Positions 6,250 to 14,365 of a stretch of DNA of 64,000 nucleotides are shown in pieces; position 1 is the stretch's first letter; each line of letters opens with the position of its first letter. The position numbers were made by a program, and so were the translations under genes. Under the pieces are notes generated by a model. It was not told the origin of the DNA and searched no databases. It saw only the letters and a program-made list of their open reading frames with translations. This DNA is from Candidatus Tectomicrobia bacterium (GTDB taxonomy: Bacteria > UBA8248): contig JACPUR010000021.1 of the NCBI GenBank assembly GCA_016192135.1, positions 9,720-73,719 on the forward strand. The letters run 5' to 3'.

Positions 6250-7233
6250 TCATTTGATCACCCTGTCCGCCCTTAAGAGCACCTCGGGCGGGATGGCGAT
6301 GCCCAGCGCCTTGGCCGCCTTGAGGTTGACCACCAGCTCGAAATTGGCCGGCCGCTCGACGGGGAGATCGGCGGGCTTGGCTCCTTTCAGGATCTTGTCC
6401 ACGTAGTAGGCGGCGCGCCTGTGCATGCCCGAGTAGCTTGGCCCATAGGACATCAAACCACCTAGTTCCACCAACTCTTGGTACGCGTACACCCCCGGCA
6501 GGCGGTTTTGGGTGATGAAGTCCACGATGCTCTTGCGGTGGTGCAGGAAGAGACGATCCGCCAACACGACGAGGGCGCTTGGCCGTTCTCGAAGAATCGC
6601 CGCAAAGGCATCGTCTAACTGCTCCCTGGCTCGCACCCCCAGAGACAGAACTTTTATCCCCAGGACCGGGGCCGCGGCCTGCACCTCCTTCTCGGAGACC
6701 ACCTGAAAAGCGCTGGCGGGATTCCAAAGGACAGCCACATGAGAGAGCTCGGGAATGACCTCCCGCAGCAACTCCAGCCGCTTCCCTTCCAGGTCAGCCG
6801 CAATCGAGGTCAGCCCCGTGATGTTTCCGCCGGGGCGAGCGAGGCTGTTGATGAGACCTGTCCCGACAGGATCTCCGACGGCCACCATCACGAAAGGAAT
6901 CGAGGACGTCGCCTTCTTGACGGCGAAGGCAGCCGGCGTTCCAGCGGAAACGATCACGTCCACCTTCAGGGCGATCAAATCGGCGAGCAGGGCGGGGAAG
7001 CGCTCATATCTCCCTTCCGCCCATCGGTACTCGATCAAGATGTTCTGTCCCTCGACGTAGCCGAGGTCACGCAACCCTTCGCGAAAAGGGCCAACGAGAT
7101 GCGCCTCACGGGCGGCGGTGGAGTTCCCCAAGAAGCCTATCCTGGGAATCCTTGCCCGATCCTGCCCTCCTGCGGGATAGGTCAAAGCGAACAAGGCCAA
7201 GGCTATGAAGAAGCCGGCGAAGCTCTTGGTCAT
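6250..7233 (-). CDS. ABC transporter solute-binding protein (PF04392 type), copy 2
   Basis: A 327-residue family member with signal peptide MTKSFAGFFIALALFALTYP..GGQ, then RIPRIGFLGN, EGQNILIEYRWAEGR, VGDPVGTGLINSLARPGGN, KRLELLREVIPEL, LMSYGPSYSGMHRRAAYYVDK and the terminal PPEVLLRADRVIK. The ATG at 7233 is chosen because it opens the signal peptide; the frame stays open far upstream only because of high GC. It lies 25 bases before copy 1 and 29 bases after copy 3, so it is inside the operon. The binding-cleft residues differ from copy 1, so a different ligand is likely. Copy 2 has the MSYGP form of the hinge motif where copy 1 has ISYGAN. Confidence 0.9.
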   Translation of the reverse strand: MTKSFAGFFIALALFALTYPAGGQDRARIPRIGFLGNSTAAREAHLVGPFREGLRDLGYVEGQNILIEYRWAEGRYERFPALLADLIALKVDVIVSAGTPAAFAVKKATSSIPFVMVAVGDPVGTGLINSLARPGGNITGLTSIAADLEGKRLELLREVIPELSHVAVLWNPASAFQVVSEKEVQAAAPVLGIKVLSLGVRAREQLDDAFAAILRERPSALVVLADRLFLHHRKSIVDFITQNRLPGVYAYQELVELGGLMSYGPSYSGMHRRAAYYVDKILKGAKPADLPVERPANFELVVNLKAAKALGIAIPPEVLLRADRVIK

Positions 7234-7262
7234 CAAACGTCCCTCCCACATTTCGCGGCTTT

Positions 7263-8243
7263 TCACCGGATCACCCGGTCCGCCCGCTGCAAGACCTCGG
7301 GCGGGATGGTGATTCCCAGCGCCTTCGCCGTCTTCAAGTTGATCACCAGCTCGAACTTGATCGGCTGCTCGACGGGGAGATCGGCGGGCTTGGCGCCCTT
7401 GAGTATCTTGTCCACGTAGAGGGCCGCGCGGCGGAACAAGTCGGAACGGTCCGGCCCATACGCCACGAGGCCGCCAGTTTCCGCGAATTCCTTGAGGTGA
7501 AATACCGCCGGGAGGCGATTCTTGGCCGCCAGCTCCGCGAGCCGTTTCATGTTCCCCGCGAACACCGGGTTGGGCATAATGGCAAGGGCGCCCGCGCCCG
7601 TCCTCTTTGCCTCCTCGAACGCCTTGTCGAGACCGCCCGGGCTCCGCACCTCCACCGAATGGAGCTCGATTCCCAGCTGCCGCGCCGGGAGCTGGGTCTC
7701 GTTCCAACCGAGCGTGGAGATCCGGCCCCTGGGGTTCCAGAGCACTGCCACGCGGGAGAGGCCGGGGACCATCTCCTTGAGCAGCTCCAGCCGCTTTCCA
7801 CCCATCTCCGGGGCCATTTGGGTCAGCCCCGTGACGTTGCCGCCAGGCCGGGCCAGGCTCTGAACGAGCCCGCTGCCAAGGGCGTCGCCCGTAGACGCCA
7901 TGACGATGGGAATTGTCTTGGTGAAGTTCTTGGCGACCAGCGCATCGGTGCTGACGGCCGCGACGATGACCTCGACCCTGAGCCGGACGAGATCCGCCGC
8001 GAGGCCGGGGAGGCGGTCCTCCCTGCCCTCCGCGTACCGGTACTCGACGCGGATGTTCCTTCCCTCCACCCATCCGAGGTCGCGGAGGCCTCGCCGGAAC
8101 GCCTCGTGCCAGAGCGCCGTGGCGGAAGGAGTGAACGGCGACAGGACTCCTATCCGGCGGATTTCCGCAGGCTGCGCCCCGGCCGGCTGGGTGGAGGCCA
8201 GGAGGGCGAGAGCCATGGCGAAGACAACGGTCTTCCGGCTCAT
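7263..8243 (-). CDS. ABC transporter solute-binding protein (PF04392 type), copy 3
   Basis: A 326-residue exported binding protein: signal peptide MSRKTVVFAMALALLASTQPAGA-Q, then IRRIGVLSPFTPSATALWHEAF, EGRNIRVEYRYAEGREDRLP, STGDALGSGLVQSLARPGGNVTG, KRLELLKEMVPGLSRVAVLWNP, VAYGPDRSDLFRRAALYVDK and the terminal PPEVLQRADRVIR. Its signal peptide is nearly that of copies 1 and 5, while the mature part is diverged, which fits old duplication followed by ligand change. Gaps of 29 and 33 bases to its neighbours place it in the same operon. No transport partner gene is next to it. Confidence 0.9.
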   Translation of the reverse strand: MSRKTVVFAMALALLASTQPAGAQPAEIRRIGVLSPFTPSATALWHEAFRRGLRDLGWVEGRNIRVEYRYAEGREDRLPGLAADLVRLRVEVIVAAVSTDALVAKNFTKTIPIVMASTGDALGSGLVQSLARPGGNVTGLTQMAPEMGGKRLELLKEMVPGLSRVAVLWNPRGRISTLGWNETQLPARQLGIELHSVEVRSPGGLDKAFEEAKRTGAGALAIMPNPVFAGNMKRLAELAAKNRLPAVFHLKEFAETGGLVAYGPDRSDLFRRAALYVDKILKGAKPADLPVEQPIKFELVINLKTAKALGITIPPEVLQRADRVIR

Positions 8244-8276
8244 GATTTTCTTCCTCCTAACACCTTCCGCCCTCCC

Positions 8277-9287
8277 TCACTTGATCACCCGGTCCGCCCG
8301 CATGAGCATCTCCGGCGGAATCTCCAGGCCGATCTTCTTGGCGGTCTTGAGATTGATGATGAGATCGATCTTGTTGGCGCCCTCGACGGGAAGATCCTGG
8401 GGCCGGGCGCCCCGCAGGATTTTCGCGACGAGCCGCGCCGCCTGGCGCCCCTGGGCATGATAATCGGCCCCGTACGAGACCAGCGCACCGTGGCCAGCCC
8501 AAAAAGCTGGCCCAAAGATGATGGGCACTCTAGCCGATAGCGAGGCCTGCAACGTCTGATCGGGAATGTCGAGAGCCGCAACGTCCGGGGCCATGAGACC
8601 GTCGCCCGGTTGCAGGCTCTTCAGACTGCGGGCCAATTCCTCGGACGTCCGCACCGGCAGAGCCAGCAGCCCGATCCGCAGGATGGGAGCGGCCTCCTGG
8701 GCCTTTCGGGCCGCCGCGATGGATTGGGGATCATCCGCCTCATATATCACCAGGACGCGGCGGAGGCCCGGGGCGATCGTCTTGAGGATTTCCAGCCGTT
8801 TAGGCGCCAGTTCGGTGAAAAGAGCCGACACCCCGGTGACGTTACCCTGGGGACGGGCGAAACTCGCGACGATCCCGGCGGCCACAGGGTCGCCTACCCC
8901 CGTGAAGACGATGGGAATCTTCTGGGTAGTGGCCATAGCCGCCTTGGTCGCCGCTTCATTGGTCGTGAAGATGAGGTTCGCCCCGGCCTTTATAAGCGCG
9001 GCCGCGGCCATGGGCATGGCCTGGAAGTTCCCCTTTGTGAAGCGGATGTCAAAGAGCACATCATTGCCTTCCCTGATGCCCATTTCCTTCAGACCGGCCT
9101 TGAGTCCTTCGACAGCGGGGTGATTGGGAGCCCACGCCCCGGTAATGGCCCCGATCCGATAAGGGTCTCGGACCCGCTGAGCCTCGGCTCGAAGAACACC
9201 CAGCAGAACAACCGCGGCCAGCAGGCAAGAAGCGGCCCTTCTGCCCGTCGTTTTCTGTGGGAGCGTTCGCCGCGCCTTGGGCTTCAT
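8277..9287 (-). CDS. ABC transporter solute-binding protein (PF04392 type), copy 4, divergent
   Basis: A 336-residue member and the most divergent of the array. The signal peptide is long and basic (MKPKARRTLPQK.., core CLLAAVVLLGVLRAEA-Q). The family marks are YRIGAITGAW, IREGNDVLFDIRFTKGNFQAM, TGVGDPVAAGIVASFARPQGNVTG, KRLEILKTIAPGLRRVLVIYE, LVSYGADYHAQGRQAARLVAKIL and PPEMLMRADRVIK. The ATG at 9287 overlaps the stop of copy 5 by 4 bases (ATGA), so the two are translationally coupled. The N-terminal cleft (WAPNHPAVEGLKAGLKE) resembles copy 6 (WVPWHSQTNGFREGLSQ) more than copies 1-3, suggesting that 4 and 6 share an older origin. Confidence 0.88.
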   Translation of the reverse strand: MKPKARRTLPQKTTGRRAASCLLAAVVLLGVLRAEAQRVRDPYRIGAITGAWAPNHPAVEGLKAGLKEMGIREGNDVLFDIRFTKGNFQAMPMAAAALIKAGANLIFTTNEAATKAAMATTQKIPIVFTGVGDPVAAGIVASFARPQGNVTGVSALFTELAPKRLEILKTIAPGLRRVLVIYEADDPQSIAAARKAQEAAPILRIGLLALPVRTSEELARSLKSLQPGDGLMAPDVAALDIPDQTLQASLSARVPIIFGPAFWAGHGALVSYGADYHAQGRQAARLVAKILRGARPQDLPVEGANKIDLIINLKTAKKIGLEIPPEMLMRADRVIK

Positions 9288-10267
9288 TTGATCACCCGGT
9301 CCGCCCGCTGCAAGACCTCCGGCGGTATCGTGATTCCCAGCGCCTTCGCCGTCTTGAGGTTGATGAACAGCTCGATCTTCGTAGGCCGCTCGATGGGGAG
9401 GTCGGCCGGCTTCGCGCCCTTGAGGATCTTGTCCACGTATGCCGCCGAGCGCCTGTGGTGATCCTCGGCGTTCGCCCCGTAGGAGATGAGGCAGCCATCG
9501 CGCGCCCAAAAGCCGACTAAACACATTCCCGGGAGACGGTGCCGGGCGGCCAGGTCGATGATCTGCCGCGGGTGGGAGAGGAACGGGTGGCCCTGGCCCA
9601 TGATGAAAGCCCCCACCCGGGCCTCGGCCATGGCGGCGAAAGCGCGCTCCGCCTCGGGGAGGGTGCGCGCTTCAAATACGACAAGCTCCATGCCAAAAGA
9701 CCGGGCGGCCTCCTGCATCTCCTTCACCTGAACCTTGTGGATCGCATAGCCGGGATTCGCCACGTGGCCCACCCGCCTGAGCCCCGGGAGAACCTCCTTG
9801 AGGAGCTCCAGCCGCTTGGGCATCAAGTCGCGGTTGATGGAAGTGATGCCCGTGAAGTTGCCCCCCGGCCGCGCCAGGCTGGCGACCAGGCCGGTCCCGA
9901 TCGGTTCGCTCACGAGCACGAAGACGACGGGGAGCTTCGTCCCCGTCTTCTTGAGGGCCAGCGCCGCGGGCGTAGTCCGCACGTAAATCAAATCCACCGG
10001 AAGCCGGGCCGCCTCGGCCGCGAGCTCCTGGAGAGACTTGCGGCTCTCCCCCGCCCAGCGGTACTCGATGGCGAGGTTCCGGCCGACGACCCAGCCGTGC
10101 GCCCGCAGCCCCTCGAGGAACGCCTGGACGGCGGAAGCCGTGGGGCCGGGGGAGCCGGTGGACAGGAACCCAATCCGGCGCGGCTCCTCCTGCCGCTGGG
10201 CTTCGGCCGGCCATGCGGAAGCGAGAAGGGCAAAGAGTGCCACGAAGACGGCAATCGTACGACGCAC
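9284..10267 (-). CDS. ABC transporter solute-binding protein (PF04392 type), copy 5
   Basis: A 327-residue protein of the same length as copy 1 and very like it along its whole length (shared RRIGFLSTGSPGP, EYRWAGESRKSLQ, GNFTGITSINRDLMPKRLE, VQVKEM, SYGAN). I chose the GTG at 10267: it opens a normal signal peptide (RRTIAVFVALFALLASAWPAEA-Q) and has GGAGG 7 bases upstream. The longer GTG-initiated frame from 10294 overlaps the stop of the decayed copy upstream and adds an unlikely nine residues. It is coupled to copy 4 by ATGA. The close pair 1/5 at both ends of the sub-array suggests a recent duplication or gene conversion. Confidence 0.88.
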   Translation of the reverse strand: MRRTIAVFVALFALLASAWPAEAQRQEEPRRIGFLSTGSPGPTASAVQAFLEGLRAHGWVVGRNLAIEYRWAGESRKSLQELAAEAARLPVDLIYVRTTPAALALKKTGTKLPVVFVLVSEPIGTGLVASLARPGGNFTGITSINRDLMPKRLELLKEVLPGLRRVGHVANPGYAIHKVQVKEMQEAARSFGMELVVFEARTLPEAERAFAAMAEARVGAFIMGQGHPFLSHPRQIIDLAARHRLPGMCLVGFWARDGCLISYGANAEDHHRRSAAYVDKILKGAKPADLPIERPTKIELFINLKTAKALGITIPPEVLQRADRVIK

Positions 10268-10290
10268 AGGATTCCCTCCCATCGCCTCCC

Positions 10291-10330
10291 TCACCGGATC
10301 ACCTTGTCCGCCCGCTGGAGGACCTCGGGA
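10291..10330 (-). pseudogene. Tail of a deleted seventh solute-binding protein gene
   Basis: The minus strand encodes PEVLQRADKVIR and a TGA stop, the exact family C terminus, but upstream of the first Pro codon the sequence stops matching the family. Only 12 codons remain. It lies directly before copy 5 and after a racemase remnant. Confidence 0.75.
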
Positions 10331-10380
10331 AATCAGCCGGAGCGTCTCCCGGAAGGCCCCGGCGAAAGCAGGCGCGGTCT

Positions 10381-10551
10381 TCAGCCCCCCGCCCGGCCCA
10401 GGAGCTCCCCCCGGTAGGCCTCGAGGGGCTGGGGCGGGGCGGGGAACTTGCGCGCCTTGGAGTGGCTGAGGCCCATCTGGACGAGGGACTCGGCCGTCTT
10501 GACCGCCGCCACCACGGGGTCGAGGACCGGGACGCCGGCGGCCCGGCTCCC
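10381..10551 (-). pseudogene. 3' fragment of a second racemase-like gene
   Basis: Translation of the minus strand gives AGVPVLDPVVAAVKTAE followed by the last 30 residues and a stop in frame, matching the C-terminal 56 residues of the intact racemase-like gene at 12089-12832 at protein and DNA level. No 5' part is present; the fragment begins just after the stop of the FxLYD-like gene. With the binding-protein tail at 10291-10330 it shows that a racemase plus binding-protein pair was once duplicated here and then mostly deleted. Bases 10331-10380 between the two remnants match neither gene. Confidence 0.8.
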
Positions 10552-10557
10552 AAGAGG

Positions 10558-10974
10558 CTAGTTACTCGGCTGCACCTCCACGACCACGATCTCGTGCTTC
10601 TTCGCCAGCCCAACCCGCGGTCCGGTGATCGTCAGAAATTCCATGTCAAATTCGCGCTTTTCGCCTGGCTTCAGGGACACAAGGAGTGGGGCCTTCTTCC
10701 AGGGGCTCGCCATCCCCAGGAATTTGTCCTCGGCGTCGTAGGCTTTCCCCTCGAGCTTGATCGAGGCCAGGGCGACGCCCGTCAGGTTCTGCACGGTTCC
10801 CTTGACGTGGAGATGCCCCCCGGCGCAGACGTAGAGGCCCGGGTCCATCCCGGGGTGGAAGCCCGCGCTCAGGATCTCCACCTTGACCTTTTCCTTCAGA
10901 TCCGCCGCCGGGACGGCTGAAACAACGCCCAAAATCCCCAGCGAGACGATGAGCCCCGCAAACACCGCTTTCAT
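10558..10974 (-). CDS. Secreted FxLYD-like domain protein
   Basis: A 138-residue exported protein. Signal peptide about residues 1-24 (MKAVFAGLIVSLGILGVVSAVPA-A). The mature part is all-beta and resembles the FxLYD/DUF3426-like fold: HLHVKGTVQNLTGVALASIKLEGKAYD, then KFLGMASPW, LLVSLKPGEKREFDMEF and HEIVVVEVQPSN. Such domains occur in many secreted bacterial proteins without a firmly assigned role. The ATG at 10974 follows a GAGGAGAG site; a longer in-frame extension lacks one. It lies 31 bases downstream of binding-protein copy 6 and so belongs to the same operon. The family assignment rests on pattern recognition only. Confidence 0.65.
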   Translation of the reverse strand: MKAVFAGLIVSLGILGVVSAVPAADLKEKVKVEILSAGFHPGMDPGLYVCAGGHLHVKGTVQNLTGVALASIKLEGKAYDAEDKFLGMASPWKKAPLLVSLKPGEKREFDMEFLTITGPRVGLAKKHEIVVVEVQPSN

Positions 10975-11005
10975 GATTCTCTCCTCCTGCGGCACGAAGC
11001 CGCGG

Positions 11006-11989
11006 CTACCGGATTACGCGGTCGGCACGGAATAGCACCTCGGGAGGCACTGTCAGGCCGATCCGCTTGGCGGTCTTGAGGTTGACGACGAACTTGATGT
11101 CCCGAGGGAGTTCCACGGGAATATCCTGGGGGAGCGTCCCCGTCAGGACCTTGTGGGCGAGCCGGGCGGCTTGCTTCCCCTGCTCGTATTGGTCCGCGCC
11201 GTAGGAAGCCAGCGCCCCATATTGCGTCCAAAAAGAAGACGGATACATGGTCGGAATGGCGTTGGATGTGGCCACCTCCAGGCTCCGTCCCGGGATGTTC
11301 AGGTTCGGATTGGCCTGGACGATCAGTATCCCTTCCTCGCCCCCCTTCCGGAGCTCGGCGAGTCCCGGCTCGATCTCCAGCGGATCGGCGATCGGTCGCT
11401 CGATCAGCGTCAGCCCCAGGCGGGCCGCCGCGCGCCGGGCGAACTCCACCGCCTCTTTTTCCTCGTGCTCGCGCGGATCGTACGTCACCAGGACCCGCTT
11501 GAGGGAGGGGGCGATCTCCTTGAAGAGCTCCAGGCGCTTGGCGGTCAGCATCCCCCGCAGGCTCCCGATTCCGGTGATGTTCCCGCCCGGCCGGGCGAGG
11601 CTCTCCACGAGCCCCAGCTTCACGGGGTCGCCGGTCTGGGTGAACACGATCGGGATGGTCCGGGTCGCCCGCTGGCACGCCAGGGCCTCGGGGGCCGCGC
11701 CGCAGAAGAGGAGGTCCGGCTTCTTCCGGATCAGCTCCTCGGCCAGTGCGGGCAGCACTGCCGAATCCCCCTTGGCCGCCAGAGCCTCGAAGACGACGTT
11801 TCGCCCCTCGACGTAGCCGAGCTGCGAGAGGCCCTCCCGGAAGCCATTTGTCTGGGAGTGCCAGGGCACCCACGCCGAGGTGAGAATCCCGATCCGCCAG
11901 ACCTTCCCCGCCGGCTGCTGCGCAGCGGCCAGGGGCACAGGAGCCAGGAGGGCGAGAATCATGAAAAAGACGGCTGTCTTTTTCCCCAT
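11006..11989 (-). CDS. ABC transporter solute-binding protein (PF04392 type), copy 6
   Basis: A 327-residue exported binding protein, first of the array in transcription order. Signal peptide MGKKTAVFFMILALLAPVPLAAA-Q, then VWRIGILTSAWVPWHSQTNG, EGRNVVFEALAAKGDSAVLPAL, TQTGDPVKLGLVESLARPGGNITG, KRLELFKEIAPSLKRVLVTYDP, LASYGADQYEQGKQAARLAHKVL and PPEVLFRADRVIR. It follows the racemase-like gene after 99 bases and precedes the FxLYD-like gene. That pairing with an amino-acid or hydantoin racemase-like enzyme hints at an amino-acid or hydantoin-like ligand, which is inference only. Confidence 0.9.
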   Translation of the reverse strand: MGKKTAVFFMILALLAPVPLAAAQQPAGKVWRIGILTSAWVPWHSQTNGFREGLSQLGYVEGRNVVFEALAAKGDSAVLPALAEELIRKKPDLLFCGAAPEALACQRATRTIPIVFTQTGDPVKLGLVESLARPGGNITGIGSLRGMLTAKRLELFKEIAPSLKRVLVTYDPREHEEKEAVEFARRAAARLGLTLIERPIADPLEIEPGLAELRKGGEEGILIVQANPNLNIPGRSLEVATSNAIPTMYPSSFWTQYGALASYGADQYEQGKQAARLAHKVLTGTLPQDIPVELPRDIKFVVNLKTAKRIGLTVPPEVLFRADRVIR

Positions 11990-12088
11990 GATTCTCCCTC
12001 TCCTAAGGTCCTCTTGCCTTCCTGCCCGGATCGCCCCGTCCGCGCGGAGGAGAGCTTTGTCCTTTTATAGAGAACAACCCACCGGCCG

Positions 12089-12832
12089 TTAGGTTCCCGC
12101 CCTGCCCATCAGCTCTCCCCGGTAGGCCTCGAGGGGCTGGGGCGGGGCGTGGAACTTGCGAGCCTTGGAGTGGCTGAGGCCCATCTGCACGAACGACTCG
12201 GCCATCTTGACCGCCGCCACCACCGGGTCGATCACGGGGATGCCCGAGGCCAGGCTCAGCTCCCGGTCGTAGTCGCACAGCCCCGCGCAGGCGAGGATGA
12301 CCACCTCGGCCCGGTCCTCGGCCACGATCTTCTCGACCTGGGCGGTGAGCTCCCGCAGGGTGCGCTCGCGGCCGGTGGCGGCCTCCTCCACGTTGATGTT
12401 GATGGCCCGGACCGAGGCGCACTTGGCCTCGAAGCCGTAGAGCCGCACGAGGTCCTGCTGGTAGGGGATGAACTGCTCGAGCATGGTGAGGGCGGTGAAG
12501 CGGTGGCCGAGCAGGCAGGCCATCGCCATGCTGGACTCGGAGATGGAGCAGACGGGGATGTCCAGGATCTCCTTGAGGGCGAAGACGCCCACGTTCCCGA
12601 AGCCCGCGAGCACCACGGCGTCGGGCCGGTCCTGCTCGGCCCGCTCGCGCACCGCCTCGATCATGTGCGGGGCGCTCATGTAGTCGCCGTAGGCGCAGTC
12701 GATGTTCCGGGTGCCGCCCGGGGAGGTGAGGGGGAGGAGCTCCGTCCCGGGCAGGGCGCAGCGTTTCGCGGAGCGCATGATGACCCCGGTCACGATCTCC
12801 GAGGTGTTCGGGTTGGCGACGAGAATCCGCAT
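12089..12832 (-). CDS. Asp/Glu/hydantoin racemase-family protein
   Basis: A 247-residue cytoplasmic protein of the Asp/Glu/hydantoin racemase superfamily (HyuE-like). The N terminus MRILVANPNTSEIVTG is the family signature, and VILACAGLCDYD carries the second catalytic cysteine. At the place of the first cysteine the sequence is DAVVLAGFGNVG, with Gly77 where racemases have Cys. Two-base racemisation is therefore doubtful; an isomerase, decarboxylase or lyase relative is possible. A truncated copy of the 3' end lies at 10381-10551. It leads the binding-protein array, which suggests shared substrate handling. Upstream is a 141-base gap with a palindrome. Confidence 0.8.
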   Translation of the reverse strand: MRILVANPNTSEIVTGVIMRSAKRCALPGTELLPLTSPGGTRNIDCAYGDYMSAPHMIEAVRERAEQDRPDAVVLAGFGNVGVFALKEILDIPVCSISESSMAMACLLGHRFTALTMLEQFIPYQQDLVRLYGFEAKCASVRAININVEEAATGRERTLRELTAQVEKIVAEDRAEVVILACAGLCDYDRELSLASGIPVIDPVVAAVKMAESFVQMGLSHSKARKFHAPPQPLEAYRGELMGRAGT

Positions 12833-12923
12833 GGAGCCTCCTCAAGATGGCCGGGATGACGACCGATGAATGGGGCCATCATCCCACCGGAGGGGCCTTG
12901 GGCTCAATGGGAGGGAAATTTGC

Positions 12924-12943
12924 AGGGCGAGGCATGCCTCGCC
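12924..12943. repeat. Perfect 20-base palindrome between rimO and the racemase gene
   Basis: GGGCGAGGCATGCCTCGCCC is a perfect dyad followed by CTACGG, so the element ends like the longer fold-back at 32650-32772, which begins CGTAGGGGCG on the other strand. It may be a short dispersed REP-type element and could end or protect the rimO transcript, though no T-run follows. Confidence 0.55.
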
Positions 12944-12973
12944 CCTACGGAAGCGACGGAAAAGCGATCTGCC

Positions 12974-14365
12974 CTACACCCCCCGCGCAATCAAATCCAC
13001 CCCGGCGGCCCCGATGATCTCGGCTTGGATGATGTCGCCCGGCTGGGCCTCGGTCTCGTGGAGGAAGACCTCGCCGTCCACCTCGGGGGCCTGGTGGCGG
13101 GTGCGGCCCCGGAGGAGGCCCTCCGCCGTCATGCCCTCGACCAGAACCTCGGCGCGCGTCCCGGCGAGGGCGCGGTTGTCCTCCCGCATGATCCTCTCCT
13201 GGAGGGCGAGGAGCCGCTTGAGGCGGGCGCGGGCCGTTTTCTTGGGCACCTGATCCGGGAGCCGCGCCGCGAGGGAGCCCTCCTCGGGGGAGTAGACGAA
13301 GCCCCCGAGCCGGGCGAAGCGCGTCTCCCCGGCGAAGGCCAGGAGCTTCTCGAAGTCCGCCTCCGTCTCCCCGGGAAAGCCCACCAGCATGGTGGTGCGG
13401 AGGGCGCAGCCGGGGACCCTCTCCTTGATGCGCCGCACCAGCTCGCGGGTGCCTGCCTCGTCGATGCCCCGCCGCATGGCCGCGAGCACCGGCGTCGAGA
13501 CGTGCTGGAGGGGCATGTCGATGTACTCCACCACCTTGGGCAGCTCGCGGAAGGCGTCCAGCAGCTCGTCCGTCACCCCGCGCGGGTAGTTGTAGAGGAC
13601 GCGTATCCAGCGGAGGCCCTCCACCGCGTTCAGGCGCTCGAGGAGCTTCGCCAGCGAGAAACCCATCCCCAGGTCGGTGCCGTAGCTCGTGATCTCCTGG
13701 GCGAGGAGGTTCACCTCCCTGACCCCGGCGGCGGCCAAGGCCTCCGCCTCCTCCACCACGAGATCGAGCGGCCGGGAGCGGAACCGGCCCCGGAAGCGCG
13801 GGATGACGCAGAAGGTGCACGGGCGCGAGCAGCCCTCGGCCACCTTGAGGTAGGCGCTCGGGCCCGGCTCGGCCAGGAGGCGGGGGAGGCGGCGGCCGTA
13901 GTCCATCAAGGTGTCGGAGAAGGCCTCCCGCGCGGGCAGGGCGCCCTCCTCGCGGGCGGCCAGGAGCTCGGGCAGGCGGTCGTACTCCCGCGTGCCGATG
14001 AAGAGGTCCACCTCGGGCAGGCTCTGGGCCAGCTCGCCCCGGTAGCGCTCGGCCAGGCAGCCCGCCACCACCAGGGTCTTGAGCCCCGTCTCCTTGTGGG
14101 CGGCCACCCGGAGGATGGCGTCGATGGACTCGCGCTTGGCGTCCTCGATGAAGCCGCAGGTATTCACGATGGCGACGTCGGCCTCGGCGGCGTCCCCGAC
14201 CAGGCGGTAGCCCGCGCCGGCCAGGGCGGCGAGCATGATCTCGCTGTCCACGGTGTTCTTGGCGCAGCCGAGGGAGACGAGGGCGGCGCGCGGGGCGCTT
14301 CCGTCAACGCCCGGCGCGGCGAGGCGCACGAGGGGCTTCTCCTGGATTCTCAGCAGACCGCTCAT
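12974..14365 (-). CDS. rimO: Ribosomal protein S12 methylthiotransferase RimO
   Basis: A 463-residue MiaB/RimO-family radical SAM enzyme that methylthiolates an aspartate of ribosomal protein S12. The N-terminal UPF0004 domain carries C34 (LGCAKNTVDSE), C70 (NTCGFI) and C103 (VAGCLAE), ligands of the auxiliary cluster. The radical SAM triad is C179-x3-C183-x2-C186 (CSRPCTFCVIP), followed by RFRGRFRSR typical of RimO rather than MiaB. A C-terminal TRAM domain follows (VEGMTAEGLLRGRTRHQAPEVDG). The ATG overlaps the stop of the upstream radical SAM gene (ATGA). The long extra open frame further upstream belongs to the GC-rich shadow. Length is normal for the family. Confidence 0.95.
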   Translation of the reverse strand: MSGLLRIQEKPLVRLAAPGVDGSAPRAALVSLGCAKNTVDSEIMLAALAGAGYRLVGDAAEADVAIVNTCGFIEDAKRESIDAILRVAAHKETGLKTLVVAGCLAERYRGELAQSLPEVDLFIGTREYDRLPELLAAREEGALPAREAFSDTLMDYGRRLPRLLAEPGPSAYLKVAEGCSRPCTFCVIPRFRGRFRSRPLDLVVEEAEALAAAGVREVNLLAQEITSYGTDLGMGFSLAKLLERLNAVEGLRWIRVLYNYPRGVTDELLDAFRELPKVVEYIDMPLQHVSTPVLAAMRRGIDEAGTRELVRRIKERVPGCALRTTMLVGFPGETEADFEKLLAFAGETRFARLGGFVYSPEEGSLAARLPDQVPKKTARARLKRLLALQERIMREDNRALAGTRAEVLVEGMTAEGLLRGRTRHQAPEVDGEVFLHETEAQPGDIIQAEIIGAAGVDLIARGV

